Shown: positions 18,676 to 27,681, counted from the first letter of the stretch. The stretch: DNA of 64,000 nucleotides from Vibrio quintilis (GCF_024529975.1 NZ_AP024897.1:2976001-3040000); one strand, 5' to 3'. The notes: a model not told the origin generated them from the sequence alone. Numbers and translations: made by a program.

Positions 18676-20379
18676 ATGATGAACCAACCTTTATTAACAG
18701 TGAAAAACTTAAAGGTCGACTTCAGACTGGAAGATGGCGACCTGTTTCACGCATTAAAAACGATTAATTTTACCGTGCCGGAAAACACCACCGTAGCGCT
18801 GGTCGGTGAATCCGGCTCCGGCAAGTCCGTCACTTCCATGGCATTAATGGGATTGTTGCCGGTTTCAAATACGCTGATTTCAGAGCAAAGCCAGATTGAG
18901 TTTGACGGCCGGGATGTGCTGAAAATGTCCCGGAAAGAACTGCAAAAACTGCGTGGCAGCGAAGTGGCGATGATTTTTCAGGAACCGATGAGTTCTTTAA
19001 ATCCGGTATTCAGTATCGGAGATCAGATTATCGAAACCCTGCTGGAACATAAAAATATCGGTAAAAAAGCCGCCAGAGAAAAAGCCATTGAACTGCTCAC
19101 CGAAGTCGGCCTGCCTGACCCGGCGAACCGGATCAAAGCTTATCCCCACGAACTCTCCGGCGGACAGCAGCAACGGGTGATGATTGCCATGGCGATCGCC
19201 TGTGAACCCAAATTACTGATTGCTGACGAACCAACCACAGCTCTGGATGTGACGATTCAGAAGCAGATTCTGGAACTGATCGCTGACATGCAGAAAAAGC
19301 ACAAGATGTCGGTGCTGTTTATCACCCATGATCTTGGTGTTGTGGCTGAATTTGCCGATCAGGTGGTGGTGATGCGTCACGGCAATATTTGCGAACAGGG
19401 CGATATCAAAACCATCTTCACCCAACCGGAACACCCGTATACCAAAGCACTGTTAAACTGCCGCCCGACCCTCGACTACCGCCCGGAACGGCTGGCAGTG
19501 ATCAATGACTTTCTTCAGGCAGAAAGCTACCAGAAACCACCGGAGCGATCGCGTGGGTATCAGCCTGATGGTGATATCGTACTTGAGGTCAAAGACCTGC
19601 GTAAATATTTCCGGATCCGGACCGGGCTGTTCAGTCACCGGGATTTAAAAGCGGTTGATGGCGTCTCTTTCAAGCTGCAACGCGGCAAAACGCTGGGTAT
19701 TGTCGGAGAATCCGGCTCGGGGAAATCCACCGTCGGACACACCATCATGCGCCTGTTTGAGCCCACCTCAGGCCAGGCTTTTTACCGTGGAGATGACCTG
19801 CTGAGCATGACCGATGAAGAGTTTAAGCCGCTCAAACGCCGGGTGCAGATTATCTTCCAGAATCCTTATGCATCCCTGAACCCGCGCTTTACGGTCGGGC
19901 AGATCCTGACGGAACCTATGATGCTCCACAACATTGGGACCGGTCAGGCAGAGCGCCGCAAAATGGCGGAAGCCCTGCTGGAACGGGTCAGCCTGCCGAA
20001 AAGCGCGTTTAATAAATACCCGCACGAATTTTCAGGCGGCCAGCGGCAGCGCATCGCGATTGCCCGCTGTCTGACCCTGAAGCCGGAAGTGCTGATTTGT
20101 GATGAATCAGTGTCTGCGCTGGATGTTTCTGTCCAGGCGCAGGTACTTAACCTGTTGCAGGACTTACAGGATGAATACCAGCTCTCTTATCTGTTTATCT
20201 CCCATGACTTATCGGTGGTAAAACATATTTCCGATCAGATCATGGTGATGCAAAAAGGGAAAGTGGTTGAACTGGGCGATGCGGACACCATTTACGCCAA
20301 TCCGCAGCACAGCTATACCCGGAATCTGATTAATGCCATTCCACAGGATCCGATGCGCGGTAAAGCGCTGCTTGTCTGA
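18676..20379 (+). CDS. Fused double ABC ATPase of peptide importer
   Basis: 567 residues with two complete nucleotide-binding domains, equivalent to DppD plus DppF in one chain (as in GsiA or YejF). Domain one has Walker A GESGSGKSVTS, signature LSGGQQQR and Walker B LLIADEPTT. Domain two has GESGSGKSTVG, FSGGQRQR and VLICDESVSALD. Each is followed by the oligopeptide-transporter C-terminal motif (HPYTKALL, HSYTRNLI). It sits 10 bp after the second permease and ends the operon. Two adjacent ATGs (18676, 18679) are possible starts. Confidence 0.9.
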   Translation: MMNQPLLTVKNLKVDFRLEDGDLFHALKTINFTVPENTTVALVGESGSGKSVTSMALMGLLPVSNTLISEQSQIEFDGRDVLKMSRKELQKLRGSEVAMIFQEPMSSLNPVFSIGDQIIETLLEHKNIGKKAAREKAIELLTEVGLPDPANRIKAYPHELSGGQQQRVMIAMAIACEPKLLIADEPTTALDVTIQKQILELIADMQKKHKMSVLFITHDLGVVAEFADQVVVMRHGNICEQGDIKTIFTQPEHPYTKALLNCRPTLDYRPERLAVINDFLQAESYQKPPERSRGYQPDGDIVLEVKDLRKYFRIRTGLFSHRDLKAVDGVSFKLQRGKTLGIVGESGSGKSTVGHTIMRLFEPTSGQAFYRGDDLLSMTDEEFKPLKRRVQIIFQNPYASLNPRFTVGQILTEPMMLHNIGTGQAERRKMAEALLERVSLPKSAFNKYPHEFSGGQRQRIAIARCLTLKPEVLICDESVSALDVSVQAQVLNLLQDLQDEYQLSYLFISHDLSVVKHISDQIMVMQKGKVVELGDADTIYANPQHSYTRNLINAIPQDPMRGKALLV

Positions 20380-20432
20380 CAGCACGTCGCTGATCAAACA
20401 TAGCTGACAGAACGTCAACCTGATACAAAACC

Positions 20433-20468
20433 GTGAACGCCGCCACAGCCTGACGGCGTTCACATTTT
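20433..20468 (+). terminator. Terminator of the peptide importer operon
   Basis: Perfect 10-bp stem gtgaacgccg/cggcgttcac with an 11-base loop and a short ATTTT tail, about 50 bp after the double-ATPase stop codon. Confidence 0.65.
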
Positions 20469-20550
20469 CCGCATTCACCCTATCCACATGCTTTTCGCAT
20501 TCATACTCTTCTTGCATCAGCTTTTGCCTGTCCCCGGACAGTCTGTATCT

Positions 20551-21531
20551 TCAGGTTGCTTGGGTATAAAAGCGTTGCCGGTAATCACTGGGGTTAATCC
20601 CGACCCGCCGGATAAACGCCCGCCGCATCAAATCAACATTGCTGAATCCGCACTGCGACGCAATCCGTTGCAATTGTGTCTCACTGTCTTCCAGCAGCCT
20701 TCTGGCGGCTTCCACGCGGGCAAGTTCAACAAAATCTGCCGCTGTCCCACCGGTTTCCCGGCGAAACAGCCGGCTGAAATTTCGCACACTCATCGCCGCC
20801 TGCTCAGCCAGCACCGGCAGGGATAAATCCTGTGCCAGATGGGCCAGAATCCAGTGTTGAACCGACTCAATCCGGCTTTCTGTCGCCATTTGCGCCGCCA
20901 GATGAGCACTGAACTGAGACTGCCCGCCGGGTCTGCGCAAAAACACCACCAGCCGGCGGGCAATTTTCAGCGCGAGTTCACGGCCATAATCATCCTCAAT
21001 CAGCTTCAGCGAGAGATCGATCCCGGCGGTTATCCCGGCCGAAGTACACAAGGCGCCATCCTGCACGTAAATCGAATCAGCAAACACCTCAGCCTGCGGA
21101 TAACGCGCTGCCAGTTCTTCTGCCTGTTGCCAGTGAGTTGTCACCCGCCTGCCATCCAGCAAACCTGCCGCGCCCAGAAAAAAAGCCCCGGTACACACCG
21201 AGCCATAACGCCTGATATCCGGCGTATGCCGTCTGAGCCAGGCATGAAAAGCCGCCATTTCAAATGCCTGCTGATAATCATGCGTACCGGCGATCAGCAA
21301 TGTATCAATGGGAAAGCGCGGATCGTCCAGCGTATGGTCTGCAACAATCGTCATGCCATCCATTTCCACTTGCCTGTCATGCCCGGCAGCCAGCGTGCGT
21401 ACATCGTATTCAATCTCACCATGCGTCTGCCGGTAAGCTTCACGAAATGCCGCCAGTGGGCCGGATACATCCAGCGGCTGAGCTTTGGGAGGAATGGCAA
21501 TCACAATGGTCCGCGTCTGTTTTGAGGTCAT
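20551..21531 (-). CDS. GlxA-type AraC regulator with DJ-1/PfpI domain
   Basis: 326-residue regulator. Residues about 5-190 form a DJ-1/PfpI (class I glutamine amidotransferase-like) sensor with CTGAFFLGAAGLLDG at the elbow, and the C-terminal third is an AraC/XylS double helix-turn-helix (LPVLAEQAAMSVRNFSRLFR, then LQRIASQCGFSNVDLMRRAF). Such proteins often activate catabolic genes; no ligand can be assigned. The ATG at 21531 is preferred to the TTG at 21549 because GGAG lies nine bases before it. It is divergent from the DUF1348 gene, its likeliest target. Confidence 0.87.
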   Translation of the reverse strand: MTSKQTRTIVIAIPPKAQPLDVSGPLAAFREAYRQTHGEIEYDVRTLAAGHDRQVEMDGMTIVADHTLDDPRFPIDTLLIAGTHDYQQAFEMAAFHAWLRRHTPDIRRYGSVCTGAFFLGAAGLLDGRRVTTHWQQAEELAARYPQAEVFADSIYVQDGALCTSAGITAGIDLSLKLIEDDYGRELALKIARRLVVFLRRPGGQSQFSAHLAAQMATESRIESVQHWILAHLAQDLSLPVLAEQAAMSVRNFSRLFRRETGGTAADFVELARVEAARRLLEDSETQLQRIASQCGFSNVDLMRRAFIRRVGINPSDYRQRFYTQAT

Positions 21532-21707
21532 GTGTATCTGCTCCGGCAAAATTTCACGTCAGTTTACCCTGTCACAGGAATGTTCTCCCGGCTCTGTGAG
21601 GCCGGAATCATCTTGTGGCTCAAATGGCGGTCATTATGTCCGGATAAGACGCATGCGCATTATTGAGCCAAATAATTATACCGGTAAAATATCCATACCG
21701 GCAAAAC

Positions 21708-21774
21708 TACGGTTTTAAAAAGCATACGGTTTTAAAAAGCATACGGTTTTAAAAAGCATACAGTTCCCAAAGCA
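21708..21774. repeat. 17-bp tandem repeat, three perfect copies plus a decayed fourth
   Basis: Unit tacggttttaaaaagca at 21708-21724, 21725-21741 and 21742-21758, with a degenerate copy tacagttcccaaagca at 21759-21774. It lies between the divergent AraC-type regulator and the DUF1348 gene, about 65 bp before the latter's start. It may be a slippage-prone spacer or an iterated operator. Confidence 0.9.
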
Positions 21775-21839
21775 TACTGATTCAAAACCATATTGCCCTC
21801 AAAAACAGTCCATGCAGTACAAGACGACGGAGATAAGTT

Positions 21840-22310
21840 ATGACAGAGATAAGACAGCCGCTTCCCCCTTTTGATTTACAAACTGCGACGGAAAAAGTAC
21901 GCCTGGCGGAAGATGGCTGGAACAGCCGGAATGCCGCTCAGGTAGCCCTTGCTTATTCGCCGGATACCCGCTGGCGCAACCGCACGCATTTCGTCAGTAA
22001 CCGCGATCAGGCACAGGCATTTCTGGAACAGAAATGGCACAGGGAACATGAATACCGGCTGATTAAAGAGTTGTTCGCGTTCAAAAACAACCGCATCGCA
22101 GTGCGTTACGCGTATGAATGGCGTGATGACAGCGGGCAATGGTTCCGCGCCTACGGCAATGAAAACTGGGTGTTCGATGAAAACGGGCTGATGAAAGAGC
22201 GCCACGCCAGTATTAATGACCTGCCCATTAAAGATTCAGAACGGAAGTTCCACTGGCCGCAGGGACGTCGCCCGGATGATCATCCGGGGCTGAGTGAGCT
22301 GGGGTTATAA
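21840..22310 (+). CDS. DUF1348 / NTF2-like (SnoaL-fold) protein
   Basis: 156 residues, matching the DUF1348 family of small cone-shaped NTF2-like proteins. Recognisable stretches are [42 protein letters not shown] and [21 protein letters not shown]. Members occur widely and their reaction is not established. The ATG at 21840 follows a GGAGATAAGTT ribosome site. Transcribed away from the GlxA-type regulator across the tandem repeat, so it may be that regulator's target. Confidence 0.85.
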   Translation: MTEIRQPLPPFDLQTATEKVRLAEDGWNSRNAAQVALAYSPDTRWRNRTHFVSNRDQAQAFLEQKWHREHEYRLIKELFAFKNNRIAVRYAYEWRDDSGQWFRAYGNENWVFDENGLMKERHASINDLPIKDSERKFHWPQGRRPDDHPGLSELGL

Positions 22311-22439
22311 ACCGTCCGGTTATCAGCCACCGGCTCATCCACAGTGAAGTATCATCAGTTGTGACCAGCGGCGGCTGGTCATTGCATCGCTTTTGATTTT
22401 GTACCCCAAAAACCTGCTGCGAAGTCAGCAGAACGCAGC

Positions 22440-22793
22440 TTACCCCAGCAGGTTCCCGCGAATTCCCTGATAAATATTCAGCACCCGATCATGGGCGGGT
22501 TTATGTTCTGCGAAAAAATGCAGGCAGATTCGGGCGCTGTCTTCATACCCTGCCGGTAATTCGAGGTTCAAATCACCGGCCATCCGGCGGACATAAGCCA
22601 GCTGCTTTTCTGTCGGTAGCTTGAGTTCATCAGGAATAGCGGACTGAATCGCATCAGTGAGCTGCTGTTCAAACTCCGGCCATTCACTGAGGTCCAGCGT
22701 GGTTTTTTCAGTCAGTGATGCGAGTTTTTTTTGCTCCGGGGTGAGACGGTAAGAAAAGGTAACCTGACCAACAGTAAATTGCACTTTATCCAT
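22440..22793 (-). CDS. Conserved-looking protein of unknown function
   Basis: 117 residues, soluble, no signal or membrane segment. The N-terminus looks beta-rich (VQFTVGQVTFSYRLTPEQ). The central part carries LPTEKQLAYVRRMAGDLNLELP, which resembles the short helical PT-x-KQ-x-AY motif seen in several DNA-associated and DUF3072-type proteins; that resemblance is weak. The remaining C-terminus is helical with an acidic/aromatic character. I cannot assign a function. Base use is like its neighbours, and it lies between DUF1348 (convergent) and carbonic anhydrase. Confidence 0.65.
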   Translation of the reverse strand: MDKVQFTVGQVTFSYRLTPEQKKLASLTEKTTLDLSEWPEFEQQLTDAIQSAIPDELKLPTEKQLAYVRRMAGDLNLELPAGYEDSARICLHFFAEHKPAHDRVLNIYQGIRGNLLG

Positions 22794-22944
22794 TGAGAAT
22801 CTTTGCCTGACGTGGTTTTTACTTTTCGGTCATGATATCAGCAGCGATCAGAATATGCTACTGATGCAGGGACTTATCAATCACGCGCTATCAGGCTGTA
22901 TTGAGAAACCATCCGTGCTCAGGATTCAGCGATTTACAGCCCGC

Positions 22945-22977
22945 ACAAAAAAGCCCGGCGACTTCAGTCACCGGGCT
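22945..22977 (-). terminator. Terminator of the carbonic anhydrase gene
   Basis: On the minus strand: AGCCCGGTGACTGAAGTCGC-CGGGCT stem-loop followed by TTTTTT, about 25 bp beyond the stop codon of the carbonic anhydrase gene. Confidence 0.85.
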
Positions 22978-23001
22978 GCAATTCAAACACGGCCGGGCCG
23001 G

Positions 23002-23721
23002 TTAGTTCGATGTCACAACGCGGGCATTCAAAGATTGTAACGGCCGGTTATTGTGACCCATGATTTTCATCATCGCATGCTGTTGAGTATCGGAAAGGGT
23101 TTCCGTATCTTTCATCACAAACCAGCGTACACCTTCACTACATGGTGGTGTGGTTAAAGAACCATTGAAACGGTAGTAAGCCGTCTGCGAATGCGGCAGC
23201 AGATCTTTCACCATCAGCGGATGGGCAAATTTTTCACTATGACCTGTTTTTGGCAGATTCGCGGTTAATTTATCCATAAACTGGCTTTTTTGTCCTTTAT
23301 CGAACATCACCGCAATCACCGCCAGATGACCTGAATCATCCTTATTTACAAAGTGTGCTTCCATCGCATACTGGTGGTTGTCGACATAGTTTTCTGACGG
23401 GGTATGAAAATGGAATTGCGCCAGTTTAAATGTCTTCCCGTCGACCGTCATTGTATTATCACCGGCAACCTTCGCCTGAATGGTATGTCCGTTGTTCACA
23501 ATCCCGACCACGGTGCCGTTATAGTGAATTTCCAGTGGCTTCATGCTTGCCTGCACCGCATGATCAATATCTATCGGGCTTTGGTTTCTTCCCTGCAGGC
23601 AGGTCGCAGACACCTCTCCCCAATGTTCCGGATTATGCTGACCTGAATAACCCCATTCAGATGCAGCCGCGTTTCCCATCAAAGCCAAAGATGCTGACAG
23701 TGCCAGTAAATGATATTTCAT
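23002..23721 (-). CDS. cah: Periplasmic alpha-class carbonic anhydrase
   Basis: 239 residues. A signal peptide (MKYHLLALSASLALMGNAAA) precedes the alpha fold: WGYSGQHNPEHW, the family phrase QSPIDID, zinc histidines in QFHFHTPSEN and EAHFVN, and the substrate-pocket RFNGSLTTPPCSEGVRWFVM. It interconverts CO2 and bicarbonate in the periplasm. Two cysteines (in SATCLQG and TPPCSEG) probably form the usual disulfide. Single-gene unit with its own terminator; upstream (23722 onward) is AT-rich and contains its promoter. Confidence 0.94.
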   Translation of the reverse strand: MKYHLLALSASLALMGNAAASEWGYSGQHNPEHWGEVSATCLQGRNQSPIDIDHAVQASMKPLEIHYNGTVVGIVNNGHTIQAKVAGDNTMTVDGKTFKLAQFHFHTPSENYVDNHQYAMEAHFVNKDDSGHLAVIAVMFDKGQKSQFMDKLTANLPKTGHSEKFAHPLMVKDLLPHSQTAYYRFNGSLTTPPCSEGVRWFVMKDTETLSDTQQHAMMKIMGHNNRPLQSLNARVVTSN

Positions 23722-24141
23722 GAATATGTCCTGTTGTGTTTTTAAAAATAATTATTATTTACCCAAATAACCCGGTGACTGAGTGCTGTTGGGTCGATAA
23801 ATAAGTCCCGTAAACCGAAGAGCGATAATAACAACCAAAAATGGACAAATAACAGCCGGAATATTCATTTTCAAACCTGGTGCACAGAATTATATCTTTA
23901 TGATTTATAAGTAAAATAACTCACAATTTATGTATTATCATTTCATGTGCAACAGACATATTTGCTTCATCTATAGCTCATTAATTGATCAAGCATTAAT
24001 ATGCAACCTTATTTGCATATTCATCAGCAGAATCAGTAACGGCAAACCAGGGAAGATAAAACAAACCCGGCACAAACGTCCGGGTGTTGGTGTGGATATT
24101 GATGTTGAAACGGTTGAACTCAGTCAGCTAAAGCTGAGACG

Positions 24142-24198
24142 TTAAGAAATGGCAATTAACAGCACCAATCCTAATAAGACAGCCATAATAAATTCCAT
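24142..24198 (-). CDS. Candidate 18-residue hydrophobic peptide
   Basis: A tiny frame MEFIMAVLLGLVLLIAIS, entirely one membrane helix. It is preceded by GGAG six bases before the ATG (24204-24207 on the plus strand), which is unusually good for a random frame. An in-frame upstream ATG would add six residues but overlaps that ribosome site. It lies in the gap between carbonic anhydrase and the T6SS module. It has the look of bacterial small membrane proteins such as oxidase or transporter accessory peptides, but matches none that I know. Confidence 0.35.
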   Translation of the reverse strand: MEFIMAVLLGLVLLIAIS

Positions 24199-24558
24199 AT
24201 GCGACTCCGGCTCCATGTTGATAAACAGGCTTTCTTATCTCAGAACTCATTCAAAATAAGTCTAAGATTTATAATATTTATATTCCAAACCATATGTAAA
24301 CAGTAGCAACAAGTTATCAAAGTTGGAATAAGCGGCTGAAGCGAATCTCAGGACTGATCACACTTTTCAGCGAATTAAATGCATAAAAACTACAAAATGG
24401 TGGTGTGATTTACAAAGCGTATGTCAGCGTTTTTATTGATCAGATTCACAATTTTTTGTCGGCAAAAAACCATACTTGCATGACATTGACTTCTCTGCCA
24501 GCCCCCACGTAAACTACTGCCTTCACTGGCAAAATCCAGTGACAGGATTAGACCCCTG

Positions 24559-24607
24559 CTAACTACCCGCATGTAAAAATAATGGCTTTCGTCTAACTAT
24601 TTGCATG
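24559..24607. repeat. Two 15-bp direct repeats CTAACTAYYYGCATG
   Basis: CTAACTACCCGCATG (24559-24573) and CTAACTATTTGCATG (24593-24607), 34 bp apart, inside an otherwise non-coding 500-bp stretch before the 66-residue frame at 24769. Related short words (gattagaccc, gtctaac, taactaccgg) recur up to 24760. Possible regulatory sites; no family known. Confidence 0.5.
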
Positions 24608-24768
24608 CCGCTTCAGTGTACCCGTAAAATAAAGTTTATGGTGAGCTGAGCGAGGGCGCTTCGGCGCGCCGTAACGGTAGTTCGGTAGGTCTAACCTTGT
24701 TCAGTTCACCACCCGCAGATTAGACCCTTCGAGTGGAGAAATGAATTCGATTAACTACCGGAGAAAAC

Positions 24769-24969
24769 ATGATGCTTGAAATGCTGCCTTTCGATCCTGA
24801 CATTGCCCAGAAAGCACGGGAACTCATTCTTGAATCCAACCATAAGCTCAGAGATAAAGACGTCGACGCAAAGCTGATTTATCAGATACAGAGCTATCTG
24901 AATAATCTGATCACACTCCATGCACTGCGCAATCAGTCGCTGGAAGATTCAGTTTCCGGGTTGTCGTGA
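24769..24969 (+). CDS. Small protein of unknown function at the T6SS module edge
   Basis: 66 residues, acidic-amphipathic and probably helical (FDPDIAQKARELILESNHKL, then YQIQSYLNNLITLHALRN). GGAG at 24760-24763 gives a well-spaced ribosome site for the ATG at 24769. It is on the opposite strand to the T6SS genes, and its 3' end meets the broken fourth immunity copy, whose frame runs over it. I do not recognise the family. It might be an unrelated resident gene marking the edge of the insertion. Confidence 0.5.
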   Translation: MMLEMLPFDPDIAQKARELILESNHKLRDKDVDAKLIYQIQSYLNNLITLHALRNQSLEDSVSGLS

Positions 24970-25009
24970 GCTGGCGGTTTGAGGAATGGGTTAGCGCGCT
25001 TTTCTCAGA

Positions 25010-25174
25010 TATTTGTAACAGTTCCGTCAACACCTTTGGCCCCTCAGCATGGCGGGACTGAAAACCAGAAGGAATAATGTGATAGAGAACATAACCGCCA
25101 AAGCCTGATGCGGCTACAGCGCATAAGCTTAAAACAGAGAGAATGATCAGCTTTAAATTGATTTTTTTTATCAT
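25010..25174 (-). pseudogene. Truncated fourth copy of the Sel1-like immunity family
   Basis: The first about 52 residues (membrane anchor MIKKINLKLIILSVLSLC through EGPKVLTELLQ) are identical to the start of the complete copy at 25239-26396. Similarity then decays (SEKSA in place of AEQSK) and is lost near 25010. The frame continues in unrelated sequence to a stop at 24911. The upstream intergenic sequence is also shared with the neighbouring copy. This is a gene cut by deletion or recombination, probably not functional, though a short membrane peptide could still be made. Confidence 0.8.
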
Positions 25175-25238
25175 AATTATCGGGATTCAAATATCAGGGC
25201 TGCAATTATTGCTTACCCTGATTTTCTTAACAGAACGA

Positions 25239-26396
25239 TTACAGATTTGCAGGGTTCATTTCATCGATGTATATCACCGGAGTCATTTGACTGATTCTCT
25301 CATTAGAAAGCCTCCTTGCCTTAGCTAACTCTTTCTCAGTTAGTGCATCTAAATTTTCATTTTCTAAATCCATTCTTAATGAAGAAAGATTATAATTCCT
25401 ATGTAAAAATTTATCACTGGTAATAGCGCACGATGCAAGGTTAACTATATTACTTCTGTTTTTTTCACCTTTTAAAAAGAAATAATCCAGACAGGAATAA
25501 TAATTAACATCTATTTTTTCTAGTTGCCTCATTACTTTATCAACATATTTTTTAGGAAACACACTCTCACCTTCAATTACAACTGTAGATAAAGCTAAAG
25601 GATAATTATTATTAACTAACAAAGTAAGGATTTTATTGGTTATTTTTATGTCTTTTTCATCAACCAGGCTACCTTTATCAAGAAATGGGCCATAATAACC
25701 ATGCCGAACATAATACCCAATTAAATTCATCAATGGCTGATAATAGTGCTGTTTGGCATTCTCTGTCACCAACTGTTCCAGCTTTTGATGGACTTCTGCT
25801 GAGTCACTGTATACATCAATATCCAGCTTCAGCAAATAATAAGCCGCTTTCACATCACCATTTTCAGCCCGTTGTTTGAGTATTTTCCGTCCCAGCCTGC
25901 CCCATTTTTCATTACAGTAACCGGACATAAACCGCTGACAGTCAGAATTATCTATATCCAGCCTTAATGCCGCATAAGGATTTCCTGACTCTGCTGATTG
26001 CTGAAATAGCTTTGCTGCTGGTCCTGCTGAATACAAACCACTGCCATAAGTGATATCCCCGAGCCAAAACATTGCATCTGCGTTACCCTTTTCCACCAAA
26101 GGTTTCAAAAGTTTTTCTGCAATATCCCAACGGTGGCGCTGAATTTCCAGTACAGGTTGATATAACGGATTATCCGGCCGGTAAGTACTGGCAATATAGG
26201 GATCCGGATTAAATGGCTTACTTTGCTCAGCCATTTGAAGCAGCTCCGTTAACACCTTTGGCCCTTCTGCATGACGGGACTGAAAACCAGAAGGAATAAT
26301 GTGATAGAGAACATAACCGCCAAAGCCTGATGCGGCTACAGCGCATAAGCTTAAAACAGAGAGAATGATCAGCTTTAAATTGATTTTTTTTATCAT
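25239..26396 (-). CDS. Membrane-anchored Sel1-like protein, candidate T6SS immunity copy A
   Basis: 385 residues. One N-terminal transmembrane anchor (about 8-30) precedes a predicted periplasmic domain of Sel1/TPR-like helical repeats (WDIAEKLLKPLVEKGNADAM, AAKLFQQSAESGNPYAALRL, KILKQRAENGDVKAAYYLLK). Cys pairs lie in DCQRFMSGYC and in the C-terminal part (SCLDYF, ASCAITS). Residues 1 to about 222 differ from the next copy at only four positions, while the rest has diverged, apart from the final TPVIYIDEMNP. Inferred to neutralise the neighbouring effector or a relative of it. AT-rich like its sister copies. Confidence 0.75.
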   Translation of the reverse strand: MIKKINLKLIILSVLSLCAVAASGFGGYVLYHIIPSGFQSRHAEGPKVLTELLQMAEQSKPFNPDPYIASTYRPDNPLYQPVLEIQRHRWDIAEKLLKPLVEKGNADAMFWLGDITYGSGLYSAGPAAKLFQQSAESGNPYAALRLDIDNSDCQRFMSGYCNEKWGRLGRKILKQRAENGDVKAAYYLLKLDIDVYSDSAEVHQKLEQLVTENAKQHYYQPLMNLIGYYVRHGYYGPFLDKGSLVDEKDIKITNKILTLLVNNNYPLALSTVVIEGESVFPKKYVDKVMRQLEKIDVNYYSCLDYFFLKGEKNRSNIVNLASCAITSDKFLHRNYNLSSLRMDLENENLDALTEKELAKARRLSNERISQMTPVIYIDEMNPANL

Positions 26397-26460
26397 AATT
26401 GTCGGGATTGAAATATCAGGGCTGCAATTATTGCTTACCCTGATTTTATTAACAGATCGA

Positions 26461-27615
26461 CTATGGACTTGCAGGGTTCATCTCATCAATGTAAATAACC
26501 GGGGTCATTTCATTGATTCTTTCTTTAGATAGTGCCCTTGCCTGAGATAATTCATCTTCACTCAAGGCATCTAAACTTTCATCTTCTAAATCCATCTCGA
26601 ATGAAGAAAGGTTATGATTTCTATATGAAAGTGAACCACTGGTAATAGCACATGATGCAACTTTAATTATATTATTTCTGGTCTTTTTTCCTTTCGAAAA
26701 TAAATAATCCCAACACATATAATAACCAAGACCTATTTTCTCATAATGTGCTATAACCTTATCAGTATAATCAGCTGATAAAGTATTTTTCTTGTCATAT
26801 ATGGTTGCGGCCGCTAAAGGAAAATTATTATTTACCGCTAATGTTAAAATTTTAATTGCAAGTCTTTTTTCTTGTTCACTTACTGGAGTATCCTTATCAA
26901 GATATGGACAATATATGATATGCCATAAATAAGTGCGGACTAAATTCATCAGAGGCTGATAATAGTGCTGTTTGGCATTCTCTGTCACCAACTGTTCCAG
27001 CTTTTGATGAACTTCAGCTGAATCACTGTATACATCAATATCCAGCTTCAGCAAATAATAAGCCGCTTTCACATCACCATTTTCAGCCCGTTGTTTGAGT
27101 ATTTTCCGTCCCAGTTTGCCCCATTTTTCATTACAGTAACCGGACATAAACCGCTGACAGTCAGAATTATCTATATCCAGCCTTAATGCCGCATAAGGAT
27201 TTCCTGACTCTGCTGATTGCTGAAATAGCTTTGCTGCTGGTCCTGCTGAATACAAACCACTGCCATAAGTGATATCCCCGAGCCAGAACATTGCATCTGC
27301 GTTACCCTTTTCCACCAAAGGTTTCAAAAGTTTTTCTGCAATATCCCAACGGTGGCGCTGAATTTCCAGTACAGGTTGATATAACGGATTATCCGGCCGG
27401 TAAGTACTGGCAATATAGGGATCAGGATTAAATGGCTTACTTTGCTCAGCCATTTGAAGCAGCTCTGTTAACACCTTTGGCCCCTCAGCATGACGGGACT
27501 GAAAACCAGAAGGAATAATGTGATAGAGAACATAACTGCCAAAGCCTAATGCGGCTACAACGCATAAGCTTAAAACAGAGAGAATGATCAGCTTTAAATT
27601 GATTTTTTTTATCAT
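26461..27615 (-). CDS. Membrane-anchored Sel1-like protein, candidate T6SS immunity copy B
   Basis: 384 residues with the same layout as copy A: transmembrane anchor at about 8-30, then Sel1-like helical repeats and a conserved tail MTPVIYIDEMNPASP. It differs from copy A in the first 222 residues only at A19V, S22L, a Gly-to-Ser in FGSY, and Lys for Arg in WGKLGRK. From about residue 222 the sequences are only distantly alike (here LWHIIYCPYLDKDTPVSEQE). Spacing to copy A is 64 bp, and that spacer is itself repeated downstream of copy A, so the duplication unit is gene plus spacer, about 1.22 kb. Confidence 0.75.
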   Translation of the reverse strand: MIKKINLKLIILSVLSLCVVAALGFGSYVLYHIIPSGFQSRHAEGPKVLTELLQMAEQSKPFNPDPYIASTYRPDNPLYQPVLEIQRHRWDIAEKLLKPLVEKGNADAMFWLGDITYGSGLYSAGPAAKLFQQSAESGNPYAALRLDIDNSDCQRFMSGYCNEKWGKLGRKILKQRAENGDVKAAYYLLKLDIDVYSDSAEVHQKLEQLVTENAKQHYYQPLMNLVRTYLWHIIYCPYLDKDTPVSEQEKRLAIKILTLAVNNNFPLAAATIYDKKNTLSADYTDKVIAHYEKIGLGYYMCWDYLFSKGKKTRNNIIKVASCAITSGSLSYRNHNLSSFEMDLEDESLDALSEDELSQARALSKERINEMTPVIYIDEMNPASP

Positions 27616-27681
27616 AAGAAATAGTAAATTTAAAATCAGAGCCGCAATAATGGTAAGTTTTTATTTTTGATAGTAAAGAAA

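Noticed and set aside
23930..24145. 71-residue plus-strand frame
   Set aside because: Cys/Ile-rich beginning, no ribosome site and no family likeness; the GVGVDIDVETVEL end looks protein-like but is not enough.
24547..24730. Integron attC-like site suggested by gtctaac and gattaga words
   Set aside because: The core words occur in direct orientation and no matching inverted core or paired stem was found.
24741..24779. 12-codon leader peptide overlapping the start of the 66-residue gene
   Set aside because: Its GGAG is only two bases from the ATG, too close for efficient initiation; no regulatory codon bias.
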